64,000 bases of DNA from Splendidivirga corallicola (GCA_030442035.1 JAUJEA010000004.1:651130-715129); one strand, 5' to 3'. Shown: positions 9,179 to 19,336, counted from the stretch's first letter. Numbers and translations: made by a program. The notes: generated from the sequence alone by a model not told the origin.

Positions 9179-10198
9179 ATGCATTTCCTACATCTGACTT
9201 TGTTGTATTGTATTTTGACTGTCTTTTCCTCTGATCCGGCTTTGGAATATTCACCGTCATCTCCGACAAAGGTTTTGAAATCCTTCACAGCCAATCCGAC
9301 CACAACAAATGATGTTGAATCTGTAGCAACCAACATCATTTTCCAATCAAAAGATGGCGGACAGACATGGCATGACATCAGCCAGGGTTTGCCTGAAAAT
9401 GAACAGCCTGAAGGTTTTTTTGCTGGAGAGTCAGATGTCTATTTACGTGTTAAAAATATAATGTATCGTAGTAAAAGTAATCTTAAAACTCCTGTTTGGG
9501 AAAAGGAGAATGTTCTTGATCCACGAAGTACTTCGATTGCTTTCAATCCTTCAGGAGTCCAGGCCTATAATTATGAAGGGCAAATTTATCAAAAAATGCC
9601 CTCGACAGGAACCTGGTCGCCGATATATACAAATTTTAGAAAACAATTGGTGCGAACTATTTTTGAAACATCTGATGGGACGGTATTCCTAGGTTGTGAA
9701 AACGGTCTTTACAAATCTGCCGACAGGGGACAAAGCTGGAAACTTGTCCTTAATGAAGGCTGGGTTATGGATATAGTAGAGTCAGAAGGTGTTCTTATCG
9801 GGACAGGTCAAAAAGGCATCATGCGTTCGACCGACAATGGTGAACACTGGCAATGGGTAATCAGCGAGGGTGGTGTGGGTATAGCTGTTGAACGTATCGA
9901 TAGTGGATTTGCTGCTATATCCTTCAGCACAAGAACCCAATCCAGAAGGATACGCATTTCATTGGATAGTGGAAAAACCTGGAAAGCCATTGATGAAGGA
10001 CTTCAGCCTTCTTTGGGCATTTCATCTATCAAACAAATGGGCGAATATTTAATATGTGGTCATCCGGATGGTATATTCCGGTCATCTGACATGGGTAAAA
10101 CTTGGAATATTGTTCATTCCGGTATTGATAAAAAGGTGTTTAAAATATATGCTTCCGGCAATATGTTGTACGCTGTGCTGAGAGATTTAGGATGCTGA
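9179..10198 (+). CDS. BNR/Asp-box beta-propeller protein
   Basis: 339 residues from the internal Met that begins a signal-like peptide (MHFLHLTLLYCILTVFSS). At least five Asp-box motifs (S/T-x-D-x-G-x-x-W) are visible: SKDGGQTW, SADRGQSW, STDNGEHW, SLDSGKTW and SSDMGKTW. These sit in the turns of sialidase- or photosystem-assembly-like propellers. No sialidase catalytic arginine triad can be claimed, so an enzymatic role is not supported. It is flanked on both sides by the multi-hairpin repeat. An upstream start at 9116 is possible. Confidence 0.8.
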   Translation: MHFLHLTLLYCILTVFSSDPALEYSPSSPTKVLKSFTANPTTTNDVESVATNIIFQSKDGGQTWHDISQGLPENEQPEGFFAGESDVYLRVKNIMYRSKSNLKTPVWEKENVLDPRSTSIAFNPSGVQAYNYEGQIYQKMPSTGTWSPIYTNFRKQLVRTIFETSDGTVFLGCENGLYKSADRGQSWKLVLNEGWVMDIVESEGVLIGTGQKGIMRSTDNGEHWQWVISEGGVGIAVERIDSGFAAISFSTRTQSRRIRISLDSGKTWKAIDEGLQPSLGISSIKQMGEYLICGHPDGIFRSSDMGKTWNIVHSGIDKKVFKIYASGNMLYAVLRDLGC

Positions 10199-10410
10199 AA
10201 AATGATATTGAAGCTTTTTTGAATTCTAAAGATGTGATTCATGTGACATATTTTTATAGATAATCATAGAAAGAAATAATAGTCTCTAAAATTGTCGAAG
10301 GGCTTGTCATAAATTCTATTGAGATAAAATGGCTATCGAAATCAATTAAGTCAAATGTAAAAGCCAGGATCTGTATATCGTACAATTATACAGGCTAGAG
10401 TCCATAGGGC

Positions 10411-10748
10411 GGTATATTGTACCTACGGCACAAGTCCCACATTACTCAAATTGTCACCAACATTAAGCCTCTACGAGGCAGGCAACAATATCTCATAAAT
10501 GAGTTGACAACATTTCTCGATTGCTTCTAAAAAACCAGAATCCATCGAGCTAGCGGGAATGCTTTTGAACTGGCGCGAATATTTTCATTCGTGTCCATCT
10601 AAGCTCGAGGTAACAAGGTAGGGTTTAGACCTGGTTTATGAGCAAGAACATTTGATAGTTGAACAGCGGTCTAAAAATGTAGAGATGCCATCGGCATCAA
10701 ACATTGGTAAAAAGTCCGTGGTAGCCAACCAGTCAGTCCCGTAGGGAC
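10411..10748. repeat. Multi-hairpin repeat element, copy 3
   Basis: Same orientation and hairpin order as copies 1 and 2: a TTGTACC/GGCACAA stem, GCCTC-tac-GAGGC, a GAAT-attttC-ATTC type stem, GATGCC-atc-GGCATC, then GTCCC-gta-GGGAC (10736-10748). The GGGTC/GACCC stem is weakened here (GGGTTTAGACC). It lies 210 bases after the BNR gene. The 10749-11115 interval beyond it has no convincing gene; a 121-residue minus-strand frame there overlaps the repeat and looks spurious. Confidence 0.85.
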
Positions 10749-11115
10749 GATACATTTTCCCAGTACAAAATTCTCTAAAAAAAGAAATTTTCTAAATATT
10801 TTACGCTTATCTGAGATCGAAATGAGTCTCTGTAAAACATGTCTTTTTTGGCTTCTTGTGAAATTCTGTAAAAGATTTTTATCAATACCAATCATCACCA
10901 AATCACAAATAAAAAATTGATTATCAGCTGATTGAAAGGTTTCAGGCAACAGCACAATTATAATCTCCGTCTCGTCATCACATGAGCAACCATTCAGGTT
11001 ATGGTGACAAAGCTTCCGAAAAGGTACACGTGACAAATTTTCTTTGTTTACGGGTTACTTTCGGAAGAAAAACTCCATTAACCCATGAACAATATTCAAA
11101 CTAAAGGATACTGAA

Positions 11116-11235
11116 ATGAAATTGATCAAATTATTTGTGCTTATTATTATCATCATGGTTTTGTTTTTCATTACACCAGCTGAAGCACATGAAATGTCTT
11201 CATCATCCATTTTTAATATACTTCCAATCAATTAA
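11116..11235 (+). CDS. Small secreted peptide, 39 aa
   Basis: The frame MKLIKLFVLIIIIMVLFFIT, then a cleavage-like PAEAHEMSSSS, ends at NILPIN. It has a charged n-region, a long hydrophobic core and an AEA-H site, an almost pure signal peptide with a ~14-residue mature tail. It could be a secreted peptide, a membrane peptide such as a small toxin, or a decayed gene start. No partner gene is adjacent. Confidence 0.45.
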   Translation: MKLIKLFVLIIIIMVLFFITPAEAHEMSSSSIFNILPIN

Positions 11236-11549
11236 AGTATATATGCACAAAACAATCATAATATTCTTTTAATCAGCTTGTTATAATTCCCTTTTCCTTT
11301 GATAAAAAACGTTCCTAACCCTTAACCCTAATTTTTCTTAACCTATATCCGGATTCTGAGTACCCATTCCATATTTTTTTCTCAGATCTCTGTTGCGATC
11401 ATACTTGCATGTCTAAAAGACTTGCAGGTATGATCCGGAACATATAATTCTTTACTTCATATCACATGTAGTAATTCAATGGCTACTATTAATATTTATG
11501 TAGGGTAGATTTTATATCTTTAGCCGAAATTCTATACTTGAAAAACACT

Positions 11550-11690
11550 ATGAGCAAACACACTGGAATTACCCATTTTTCTGAATTGAGAGAATCCTTG
11601 TGCTATAACCTGCAAAAAACACATAGGAACAACAGAGAAGAAACAGGTGAACAGGGAACCTCAGGGCCTGATTTTTGTTCGATTGTTTAG
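11550..11690 (+). CDS. Possible small ORF, 46 aa
   Basis: A hydrophilic frame beginning MSKHTGITHFSELRESLCYN and ending PDFCSIV lies alone in the 522-base stretch between the 39-aa peptide and the outer-membrane protein gene. I recognise no family and see no ribosome site. It is listed because the stretch holds no other candidate gene, and it may well be non-coding. Confidence 0.2.
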   Translation: MSKHTGITHFSELRESLCYNLQKTHRNNREETGEQGTSGPDFCSIV

Positions 11691-11790
11691 GTAATGTTTT
11701 GCTGATAAAATAATCAATCAATTTCAAAGTTATAATTAAAGATTTTACATCGGGTAGGTGAATAGGTACTTGACAGATCAGGCGAAATTT

Positions 11791-12798
11791 ATGGGTTGGA
11801 GAGTAATCATGAGCATTTTAATGTTGATTGGTCTTACCTGCTATGCCAATGCACAGCAGCAGAATCCTGGTTTTCAACCTGATGGACCTAAAATCAAAAG
11901 AAGTTTTCTACGGAAAGTAATGACCAATTTTTCATTGACACTTACCACGGGTTATGGAAGAACGCTCTACAAACACGATTTACCGGGATTTTCTCTAATT
12001 GAAAAAGGAGGACAGCTTTATATTACCAATGAAAGCGCTGTCAGCGGATCAGTTCAGGCCTATCAGAATTGGCTCAATGCACCGGTTAGCCAGACTATCA
12101 CCCTTGGCCCTCAGGATCAGGTGGTAGGTACTGATTCGGTTTCATTGGCTTTCAGAGGCAGTGGTGGCAATATTCCGTTGAACTTCATGATCCATTACAA
12201 TATTGGCAATGTCAGATTAGGAGCTGGTGCCACATTTGACCTGCATTCGGTTAAAAAGTTACGCCCCAGCTTTTCCAAGGATTTGGGATTTTATGAGACC
12301 AATTTAAAAAGCTCTTTATTGAAACGTTATTATATCATGGGCGGATATACATTTTTGGTATACCGCAATTTTTCTCATGCCGCAGAAATTAAGTTTGGTA
12401 CAGTTAACTATGGTAATAACTTTAGCGGAATAAGTGGAAAGGGGCCCTTTGTAGATATTGGTGTTTCTATCGAAAGACATTTATCCGAATATTTCCGAGT
12501 GATTTTAAAACCTTCAGTTGAATTTAAAGGCTTCAAAGTGACCTTGCCTGATAATGGTTTTGAGATAAAACATAAATCTCCAACCTCATTTATGCAATTC
12601 GGTGTGAGCTATAACATACCCGAATTACCCAGGTGTCCGATCAAGGCGTGTCATATACAGATAAATCACGTACATGGGGGGAAAGAATATAGAAGCAGGA
12701 GGCATCCTATATACAAAAAACAAAACCCGAAATACGGTGAAAATTACCCCAAGCTCCTGAAATACACCGGTAAAAACAAGCGTAAATTACACTACTAA
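11791..12798 (+). CDS. Outer-membrane beta-barrel protein with basic C-terminal tail
   Basis: 335 residues from the ATG that starts the signal peptide (MGWRVIMSILMLIGLTCYANA); a GTG at 11758 would add 11 residues. Alternating beta-strand patterns run to about residue 280 (FMQFGVSYNIPEL). Unusually, the protein does not end at a barrel strand. It continues about 55 residues with a Cys pair, His-rich and Lys/Arg-rich sequence (NHVHGGKEYRSRRH). The tail could bind peptidoglycan or LPS, but that is a guess. Function unknown. Confidence 0.7.
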   Translation: MGWRVIMSILMLIGLTCYANAQQQNPGFQPDGPKIKRSFLRKVMTNFSLTLTTGYGRTLYKHDLPGFSLIEKGGQLYITNESAVSGSVQAYQNWLNAPVSQTITLGPQDQVVGTDSVSLAFRGSGGNIPLNFMIHYNIGNVRLGAGATFDLHSVKKLRPSFSKDLGFYETNLKSSLLKRYYIMGGYTFLVYRNFSHAAEIKFGTVNYGNNFSGISGKGPFVDIGVSIERHLSEYFRVILKPSVEFKGFKVTLPDNGFEIKHKSPTSFMQFGVSYNIPELPRCPIKACHIQINHVHGGKEYRSRRHPIYKKQNPKYGENYPKLLKYTGKNKRKLHY

Positions 12799-12896
12799 TC
12801 TTCTCGACATTTCTTTTAATCTTTGGAACCATTGCAAATGGATGATTCCTTGAAGAAAATCATCAAAATCTACCTATTTCATGATTTACAAAAATC

Positions 12897-12926
12897 GGCC
12901 TTTAGGGGCGTTTTAGGCCCTTTTTT
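12897..12926 (+). terminator. Candidate intrinsic terminator before gyrA
   Basis: GGCCT ... AGGCC forms a 5-bp stem with a 13-base loop, followed by CTTTTTT. It would end transcription from the outer-membrane protein gene about 100 bases downstream of its stop. Confidence 0.45.
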
Positions 12927-12958
12927 CGCGTACTTTTTTTGTGTGGTCACCGACTGTG

Positions 12959-12985
12959 TTGAATTTCATTTTTTTGTGTAAATTG
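12959..12985 (+). promoter_or_regulatory. Candidate gyrA promoter
   Basis: TTG (12959-12961), 17 bases, then TAAATTG (12979-12985) approximates the Bacteroidota housekeeping promoter (TTG near -33, TAnnTTTG near -7). It would start transcription about 30 bases before the gyrA ATG. Position and spacing fit; the -7 box is imperfect. Confidence 0.4.
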
Positions 12986-13020
12986 CGGCTTAATTTTTAA
13001 CTAAATATTTAATATTTTTT

Positions 13021-15534
13021 ATGGCGGAAGGCGAAAAGGAAAATATTATCCCTATTAATATTGAGGATGAAATGCGGGGGGCATACATTGATTATTCAAT
13101 GTCCGTAATTGTGTCCCGAGCCCTACCAGATGTGAGAGACGGATTGAAACCAGTACACCGACGGGTTTTATTTGGAATGCAGGAACTGGGGGTTGCCTAT
13201 AACAAAGCATATAAAAAATCAGCAAGGATCGTAGGAGAGGTGCTGGGTAAGTATCACCCACATGGTGATGCTTCCGTTTATGACACCATGGTGAGAATGG
13301 CCCAGGAGTGGTCGTTGAGGTACCCGTTGGTAGATGGTCAGGGGAACTTTGGCTCTATCGATGGAGATTCGCCCGCAGCGATGCGTTATACCGAAGCAAG
13401 ATTAAAAAGAGTATCCGATGAGCTCTTAACAGATCTCAATAAAGATACGGTTGATTTCCAACCAAACTTTGACGACTCCCTTAAGGAACCAACCGTTTTA
13501 CCGGCAAAGTTGCCGAATCTCCTGTTGAATGGTTCTTCCGGAATTGCGGTAGGAATGGCCACCAACATGGCACCTCATAATTTGAGTGAAGTGGTGGATG
13601 GCATTTGTGCTTACATTGACAACAACGATATCACCATTGAGGAGCTTATGGAGCACATTACGGCTCCGGATTTTCCAACCGGGGGTATTATATATGGATA
13701 CCAGGGAGTAAAAGCCGCCTTTGAAACCGGAAGAGGAAGAGTGGTGATGCGAGCCAAAGCCAACTTTGAAACCACCAAATCCGGTAAGGAACAGATCATT
13801 GTTACCGAGATCCCTTATATGGTCAACAAGGCCAGCATGATTGAAAAGACCGCTCAGTTGGTCAATGAGAAGAAAATAGAAGGCATTTCAGATATCCGGG
13901 ATGAATCAGACAGGCAGGGTTTGCGTGTGGTATATGATTTGAAGAAGGATGCAATACCAAATGTTGTTTTGAACAACCTGTATAAATACACCCAGCTGCA
14001 GTCTTCATTTGGTGTCAACAATGTAGCACTGGTGAAAGGTCGTCCAAGAACCTTGAATCTTCATGACCTGATCAAGCATTACGTGGATCATCGGCATGAA
14101 GTGGTTGTACGCAGAACAGAATTTGAACTCAAAGAAGCTGAGCGTAGAGCGCATATCCTGGAAGGTTACCTGATCGCGCTGGACAATTTGGATGAAGTGA
14201 TCAATTTGATCAGATCCTCCAGAGATCCTGAAATTGCCAAAGATGGTTTGATTGAGAAATTCAAACTTTCTGAAATTCAAGCCAAAGCGATCCTGGAGAT
14301 GCGATTGCAGCGTTTGACAGGTCTTGAGCGGGAGAAAATACAGCAGGAGTATAAAGAGATCATGGAACTCATTGAAAAACTCAAAGAGATCCTGGAGAAG
14401 GAAGAGTTAAGAATGCAGATCATCAAAGATGAGTTGATCGAGGTGAAAGATCGCTATGGTGATGAAAGAAGAACCGAGATAGAGCATAGTGCCGATGATT
14501 TCACGGTGGAGGATATGATCCCCAATGAAGAAATGGTCATTACCATTTCCCATGCAGGTTATATCAAAAGAACACCTTTGGCAGAATACAGAACACAGGG
14601 CAGAGGAGGTGTTGGATCCAAGGGGGCAGGTTCTAAGGACGATGATTTTACTGAGCACTTGTTTGTAGCACATACGCATAATTATCTGCTCATATTTACA
14701 CAATTAGGAAAAGTATTTTGGAAGAAGGTCTGGGCATTGCCTGAGGGAAGTAAAACTTCCAAAGGCCGCGCTATCCAAAATTTGATCAATATTGAGCAAG
14801 AAGACAAGGTTCGGGCGGTTATCAACGTTCAGAATTTAACAGACGAAGATTATATCAATAACAATTATCTCGTCATGTGCACCATGAAGGGCACCATTAA
14901 GAAGACCTCATTGGAAGCTTATTCCAGACCAAGACAAAATGGGATCAACGCCATTACCATTAATGAGGGAGATAAATTGCTTGATGTGAATCTTACCAAT
15001 GGCAATAATCACATTGTGATTGCCTTGAATTCCGGAAGAGCCATCCATTTCCATGAAACCGATGTTAGGCCCATGGGAAGAACTGCTGCCGGAGTGCGTG
15101 GCATTAAGCTTGATGAAGCCACTGAGAATGTGGTCGGTATGGTCTGTGTGAACAGATTGGACTCAAATTTGCTCGTTGTATCAGAAAATGGTTACGGTAA
15201 AAGGTCCAACATTGATGAGTACAGAATAACGAAAAGAGGCGGAAAAGGTGTAAAGACTATAAATATTACCGAAAAAACCGGTAATTTAGTAGCTATCAAA
15301 GAAGTTGTGGATACTGATGACCTGATGATCATCAATAAGTCAGGTATCACCATTCGATTGGAAGTGGCTAATTTACGGGTAATGGGAAGAGCTACGCAAG
15401 GCGTTAAATTAATTCGACTCAATGATGACGATCGGATTTCTTCTGTAGAGAAAATTGAGAAGATAGAAAATGCCGAGCTCGAGGGTGAAGATCAGGAAAA
15501 TACTGATGATAGCAATGAATCAACCAAAGAATAG
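13021..15534 (+). CDS. gyrA: DNA gyrase subunit A
   Basis: 837 residues. The breakage-reunion domain opens with [20 protein letters not shown]; the catalytic Tyr is Y123 in AAMRYTEAR. The coiled-coil and beta-pinwheel domain follow (about 500-810), with a GyrA-box-like [10 protein letters not shown], which separates it from ParC. It introduces negative supercoils with GyrB. In the quinolone region [10 protein letters not shown], the residue matching E. coli Ser83 is Ala (codon GCT) while the Asp87 equivalent is kept. The C-terminal tail is Glu/Asp rich. It is transcribed alone or with the downstream TPR gene (21-base gap). Confidence 0.97.
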   Translation: MAEGEKENIIPINIEDEMRGAYIDYSMSVIVSRALPDVRDGLKPVHRRVLFGMQELGVAYNKAYKKSARIVGEVLGKYHPHGDASVYDTMVRMAQEWSLRYPLVDGQGNFGSIDGDSPAAMRYTEARLKRVSDELLTDLNKDTVDFQPNFDDSLKEPTVLPAKLPNLLLNGSSGIAVGMATNMAPHNLSEVVDGICAYIDNNDITIEELMEHITAPDFPTGGIIYGYQGVKAAFETGRGRVVMRAKANFETTKSGKEQIIVTEIPYMVNKASMIEKTAQLVNEKKIEGISDIRDESDRQGLRVVYDLKKDAIPNVVLNNLYKYTQLQSSFGVNNVALVKGRPRTLNLHDLIKHYVDHRHEVVVRRTEFELKEAERRAHILEGYLIALDNLDEVINLIRSSRDPEIAKDGLIEKFKLSEIQAKAILEMRLQRLTGLEREKIQQEYKEIMELIEKLKEILEKEELRMQIIKDELIEVKDRYGDERRTEIEHSADDFTVEDMIPNEEMVITISHAGYIKRTPLAEYRTQGRGGVGSKGAGSKDDDFTEHLFVAHTHNYLLIFTQLGKVFWKKVWALPEGSKTSKGRAIQNLINIEQEDKVRAVINVQNLTDEDYINNNYLVMCTMKGTIKKTSLEAYSRPRQNGINAITINEGDKLLDVNLTNGNNHIVIALNSGRAIHFHETDVRPMGRTAAGVRGIKLDEATENVVGMVCVNRLDSNLLVVSENGYGKRSNIDEYRITKRGGKGVKTINITEKTGNLVAIKEVVDTDDLMIINKSGITIRLEVANLRVMGRATQGVKLIRLNDDDRISSVEKIEKIENAELEGEDQENTDDSNESTKE

Positions 15535-15555
15535 ACTAACCAAATTATTAACCGA

Positions 15556-16734
15556 ATGAATATGATCATGAAGAAAGTAAGTTTTTTATTAATAGCGAGC
15601 TTTATGATTACGGTTGGGTTTGCACAGAATTCCAACGTAACAAAAGCCAACACGGCGCTTTCTAAGGGTGAATTGGATAAAGCAAAAGAATATATAGATG
15701 CAGCGACCGTTCACGAGAAAACTAAAGAGAAAGGAAAAACCTGGTACATAAGAGGACAGATCTATGAAGCTATCGTGACTTCAGAAGATGCTGCCGTACA
15801 AGGATTATCAGCGGATGCGCTTGATCAAACAGTAGAAGCCTATAACAAAACGCTGGAAATTGAAAAGGAAAATACCACCTACCATATTTTCGCCGGCCAG
15901 AAGCTGGATGGTTTATGGGGTCAATTCCTGAACTCCGGAGCCGAAAAATATCAGGCTGACGATTATGCAGGTGCACTGGCTGAATTTGATAAATCTATTT
16001 CAATCAAGCCAAAAGATACTACTGCTTATATCTACGCAGCCATCACGGCTCAAAGCCATAAAGATTATGACCTGGCTAAGGATCACTATAGAACATTACT
16101 CAGTCTGGGTTATTCCAATCCCGATGTATACAAGAGCCTGATCTTTTTCCAAAGATCACATTATAAGGACAATCTTAAGGCCCTTGAGGTATTGAAGGAA
16201 GCAAGAGAAAAATATCCTGATGACAAGGATCTGATGAAGGAAGAGATCAATTTGCTCATCCTGACAGAGCAAGTAGAAGAGGCCAAAGAGAAATTGGAGA
16301 TTGCTATTGAGCAAGAGCCCAATAACTCCAATCTACGCTATAATCTTGCCTTTTTGTATGATCAGGTAGGTGAGCAGGAAAAATCCTTGCAAAGCTACTT
16401 AAAAGCAATTGAGATTGATCCTAACTACTTTGATGCCAACTACAATGTAGCGGTAATCAAATTCAATGTAGCCGTAGAAACATTAAAAGAAGCCAACAAC
16501 ATGGACCTGGCTACTTACAGAAAGGAAGGAAAACAAGTAGAAGCTAAGGCAGGCGAATTGTTTAAGGAGGCTGTTCCTTATTTCGAAAAAGCCCATGAAA
16601 TTAAGCCGGAAGATATCAGTGTGTTGGAGAACTTAGAGATCATCTATAAGCAATTGAAGATGTTTGACAAAGTAGAGGCAGTTCAGTCAAAAATCACTGC
16701 TTTGGGTGGAGGCTCTGAAGAAGGCGGAGATTAA
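15556..16734 (+). CDS. Secreted TPR-repeat protein
   Basis: 392 residues with a signal peptide (MKKVSFLLIASFMITVGFAQ from the third Met, 15568). Tetratricopeptide repeats cover most of the mature chain, for example AGALAEFDKSISIKPKDTTA and EKSLQSYLKAIEIDPNYFDA. It is probably periplasmic and likely a scaffold for an envelope complex; the partner is unknown. It follows gyrA closely and ends at a strong terminator. Confidence 0.85.
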   Translation: MNMIMKKVSFLLIASFMITVGFAQNSNVTKANTALSKGELDKAKEYIDAATVHEKTKEKGKTWYIRGQIYEAIVTSEDAAVQGLSADALDQTVEAYNKTLEIEKENTTYHIFAGQKLDGLWGQFLNSGAEKYQADDYAGALAEFDKSISIKPKDTTAYIYAAITAQSHKDYDLAKDHYRTLLSLGYSNPDVYKSLIFFQRSHYKDNLKALEVLKEAREKYPDDKDLMKEEINLLILTEQVEEAKEKLEIAIEQEPNNSNLRYNLAFLYDQVGEQEKSLQSYLKAIEIDPNYFDANYNVAVIKFNVAVETLKEANNMDLATYRKEGKQVEAKAGELFKEAVPYFEKAHEIKPEDISVLENLEIIYKQLKMFDKVEAVQSKITALGGGSEEGGD

Positions 16735-16763
16735 TTCGTATTAATTAAACTGAATATAGATAG

Positions 16764-16795
16764 AGAGAGTGATGGTCAATCACTCTCTTTTTTTT
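16764..16795 (+). terminator. Strong intrinsic terminator
   Basis: Perfect 10-bp stem AGAGAGTGAT/ATCACTCTCT with loop GGTCA, followed by eight T. It closes the gyrA-TPR transcript. The next gene's ATG (16800) comes only four bases after the T-tract. Confidence 0.9.
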
Positions 16796-16799
16796 GACC

Positions 16800-17531
16800 A
16801 TGAATTATAGCAGTCAGAAAATCAACGGCATTCATTTCTTAGCAGGAAACTGGCCACTCAAAGCTTCTCTACCTACATTGCTTTTCGTACATGGTGGTGG
16901 TATTACCGGTATCATGTGGGAGAGACAAGTGCAAGAACTACGTGAAGTGTGTAATACTATGGCGGTTGATTTGCCAGGACATGGTGGGAGTGAGGGTAAT
17001 GGTTTTAATAGTGTAGATGATTATGCTATTGCTTTAAATAAACTGGTAAAAAATATTGATAATCAGAATTTTATATTATGTGGCCATAGTTTCGGAGGAG
17101 CCATTGTACAACAAATGATCCTCAACGAACCTGACGACTTCAAGGCCTGTATTTTGATCAGTACCGGTGCCATGCTGAAAATGGATGCCAAGCATTTTGG
17201 TGGTGTAAGAGAAGCTTACCAGGAAAGTCAAAATGAATTGAATACACTGTTTCCCGATGTATCATTAAGCACACGTGTTCTGATGGGCGATTTCTTTGCT
17301 TACAACAAATACAACAGGGAAGAAGAGATAAAAAGTTTAAGCTTACCCACACTGGTCATGGTAGGCGCCGATGACATCATCACCCCACCAGCCCAAAGCC
17401 AGGATCTCCATGAAAGAATCCAGGGCTCCGAATACAAGATCATTGCAGATGCAGGGCATAATATCAATTTACATCAACCAGCAGCGATTGAGCTTGAAAT
17501 TAAAGAATTTATTGAGCGAGTGGTGGGTTAA
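16800..17531 (+). CDS. Alpha/beta hydrolase
   Basis: 243 residues. Oxyanion-loop HGGG (FVHGGGITG), nucleophile elbow GHSFGG (catalytic Ser), an acid at GADDIITP and the catalytic His in DAGHNINLHQP give a complete triad. It is of carboxylesterase/lactonase type and cytoplasmic; the substrate is unknown. The ATG is chosen over an upstream in-frame TTG. It lies directly behind a terminator, so it needs its own promoter or read-through. Confidence 0.85.
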   Translation: MNYSSQKINGIHFLAGNWPLKASLPTLLFVHGGGITGIMWERQVQELREVCNTMAVDLPGHGGSEGNGFNSVDDYAIALNKLVKNIDNQNFILCGHSFGGAIVQQMILNEPDDFKACILISTGAMLKMDAKHFGGVREAYQESQNELNTLFPDVSLSTRVLMGDFFAYNKYNREEEIKSLSLPTLVMVGADDIITPPAQSQDLHERIQGSEYKIIADAGHNINLHQPAAIELEIKEFIERVVG

Positions 17532-17543
17532 TTACAAATGAAC

Positions 17544-17593
17544 AATTACGAATTACGATATTCAACAAACATCATCGTAATTCGTAATTTTAA
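17544..17593 (+). terminator. Hairpin after hydrolase gene, built from ATTCGTAATT repeat
   Basis: A perfect 16-bp inverted repeat: the right arm ATCGTAATTCGTAATT (17574-17589) pairs with 17544-17559 around a 14-base loop, followed by TTTT. It lies 13 bases after the hydrolase stop. The same ATTCGTAATT words recur near 63060-63090 and 63200-63235, so this may be a repeat element used as a terminator. Confidence 0.6.
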
Positions 17594-17718
17594 AACTCGT
17601 AATTAACTAAAAACCCAACACTCAAAACTAAAAACTAACATTTACGAGTTATTTCTTACCAGCACCTCACCACATCCGTCGTATCCATTTCACTTTTCTT
17701 CCGTAAGAAGAAAAAAGA

Positions 17719-18969
17719 ATGATCGACAAATTGACCAGTAGCAAAAAAAGCAATTACCTCATCATAGCCGCATTATGGCTATTGATGTTTTCATCAAGCA
17801 GCCAGTTTTTCATTATTGCACCGATTCTTCCGGAATTAAGCACACAATTGAATATCCCAGAGCAACTAGGAGGGACTTTGGTTTCTGCCTATGCCATCAA
17901 TTTGGCGGTATTTGCTTTGTTTGCCGGACTCATATCCGACAGAAAGGGAAGAAGGAAGATATTGTTGCTAGGTAGTGGAACGATGACACTTTCTTTAGCG
18001 CTCCATAGCGTAGCATTTGATTATTGGTCCATGGTTTTTGTACGATCTCTGACCGGTATTTCAGGCGGTTTGTTGACAGGTTCCTGTATAGCTTACGTCA
18101 GTGATTATTTCCCGAGAAATAAAAGGGGATGGGCCAATGGCATGATTGCTACCGGAAGTGCGGTAGGACAGATCCTGGGCATCCCTGCAGGAACACTCAT
18201 GGCTCAGAATTACGGTTTTTACACACCATTCATGCTTTTCGCAGCGACTATGGCCATTTCCTTTGTGATGATCTATTTCTTTGTCCATGAGCCAAAAACC
18301 TATCATAAACGAGAGAAATTAAAGATCAAAACCTTTTTCAATGAATACCGCAAGGTCGCGCGTAAGCTCAACTTCAAGATCATTGCCGGTGCTTACTTTA
18401 TGATGTTCCTGAGCATTACGGTTTTCATTGTGTATTATCCCACATTTTTAATCAATCAATGTCAGTTCAACAGCAATAGCATTGCCATGTTGTTCTTACT
18501 GGGAGGGATCGCTACGGTAGTTTCGGGACCATTATCCGGTAAAATATCCGACATCATTGACAGGAAATACACCTTGTTGTTTTCCAACGCCATTTTAGCA
18601 TTGCTGATGCTATTACCGGTTTTTGATCAATTCAGAGGCTTCAGCCTGACCTACATGTTTTTTATGATGCTGATGTTCTTCGTAAGCGCTCGTATGGTGC
18701 CATTCCAGTCCATGGCTTCTGAAATCGTCAGTAATCACTCCAGGGGTAAGTTCTTATGTCTGAGCATAGCGGTTGGACAAGGTGGTATGGCTTTAGGTGC
18801 TGGCTTATCAGGTTTTTTATTTTCATCTTATGGATTTTGGGCCAACAGCCTCGTTGCCTTCATAGCTTGTGCCTTGATGGGACTTATCATACTGCTGGTA
18901 CCCAGCACAGGCCGGATCAGATCTAAATTACTTTTGGATAAAGTAATGGTTTGGTTTGGAGGGAACTAG
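17719..18969 (+). CDS. MFS transporter
   Basis: 416 residues with twelve hydrophobic segments. The major-facilitator loop 2-3 signature is present as SDRKGRRKILLLG and its second-half counterpart as SDIIDRKYTLLF. Tryptophan-poor cytoplasmic ends and a short C-tail match the drug:H+ antiporter/sugar exporter size class. It is an inner-membrane secondary transporter; the substrate cannot be inferred. It is separated from the hydrolase by the repeat hairpin, so probably an independent unit. Confidence 0.88.
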   Translation: MIDKLTSSKKSNYLIIAALWLLMFSSSSQFFIIAPILPELSTQLNIPEQLGGTLVSAYAINLAVFALFAGLISDRKGRRKILLLGSGTMTLSLALHSVAFDYWSMVFVRSLTGISGGLLTGSCIAYVSDYFPRNKRGWANGMIATGSAVGQILGIPAGTLMAQNYGFYTPFMLFAATMAISFVMIYFFVHEPKTYHKREKLKIKTFFNEYRKVARKLNFKIIAGAYFMMFLSITVFIVYYPTFLINQCQFNSNSIAMLFLLGGIATVVSGPLSGKISDIIDRKYTLLFSNAILALLMLLPVFDQFRGFSLTYMFFMMLMFFVSARMVPFQSMASEIVSNHSRGKFLCLSIAVGQGGMALGAGLSGFLFSSYGFWANSLVAFIACALMGLIILLVPSTGRIRSKLLLDKVMVWFGGN

Positions 18970-19336
18970 TCTTAGTTTTTAATCAGAATAATGCTTAAAG
19001 GAGAGGGGGTTTAGAATTAAAGATTGGTCTTTGAAATTTTTTATTTAACATAATAAAAATTATATAACAAAATTGTATAGATTTGCCTCTGAGCGCATAC
19101 GAGTTCCAGGCCAGCCCTATGACTTTCGATTGACGTAGGATGCCTCTATTGTGTTATATAATTAGTCATTATCATATTTCCTGGCCCACGCTCAAAGAGT
19201 TTTCTCCCACCGCACACACAATAGATTTGCCAGAATTCTCAAATATTGAATTCTCAGCGATTAGGAATCGCCTGTCAAAACACTTGTGTTTTCCCGACCC
19301 TCGGTATCGAAGATCGTTCAGCTCACAACTTGGTTA

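Noticed and set aside
9179..10198. Sialidase assignment
   Set aside because: Asp boxes alone do not define a sialidase, and I see no catalytic Arg triad or Tyr/Glu pair.
8255..10748. CRISPR array interpretation of the repeats
   Set aside because: The repeat unit is about 300-350 bases with internal hairpins, without regular short repeats and spacers, and no cas gene is present.
10671..11036. 121-aa minus-strand frame
   Set aside because: It runs through multi-hairpin repeat copy 3; composition and lack of a start context suggest chance.
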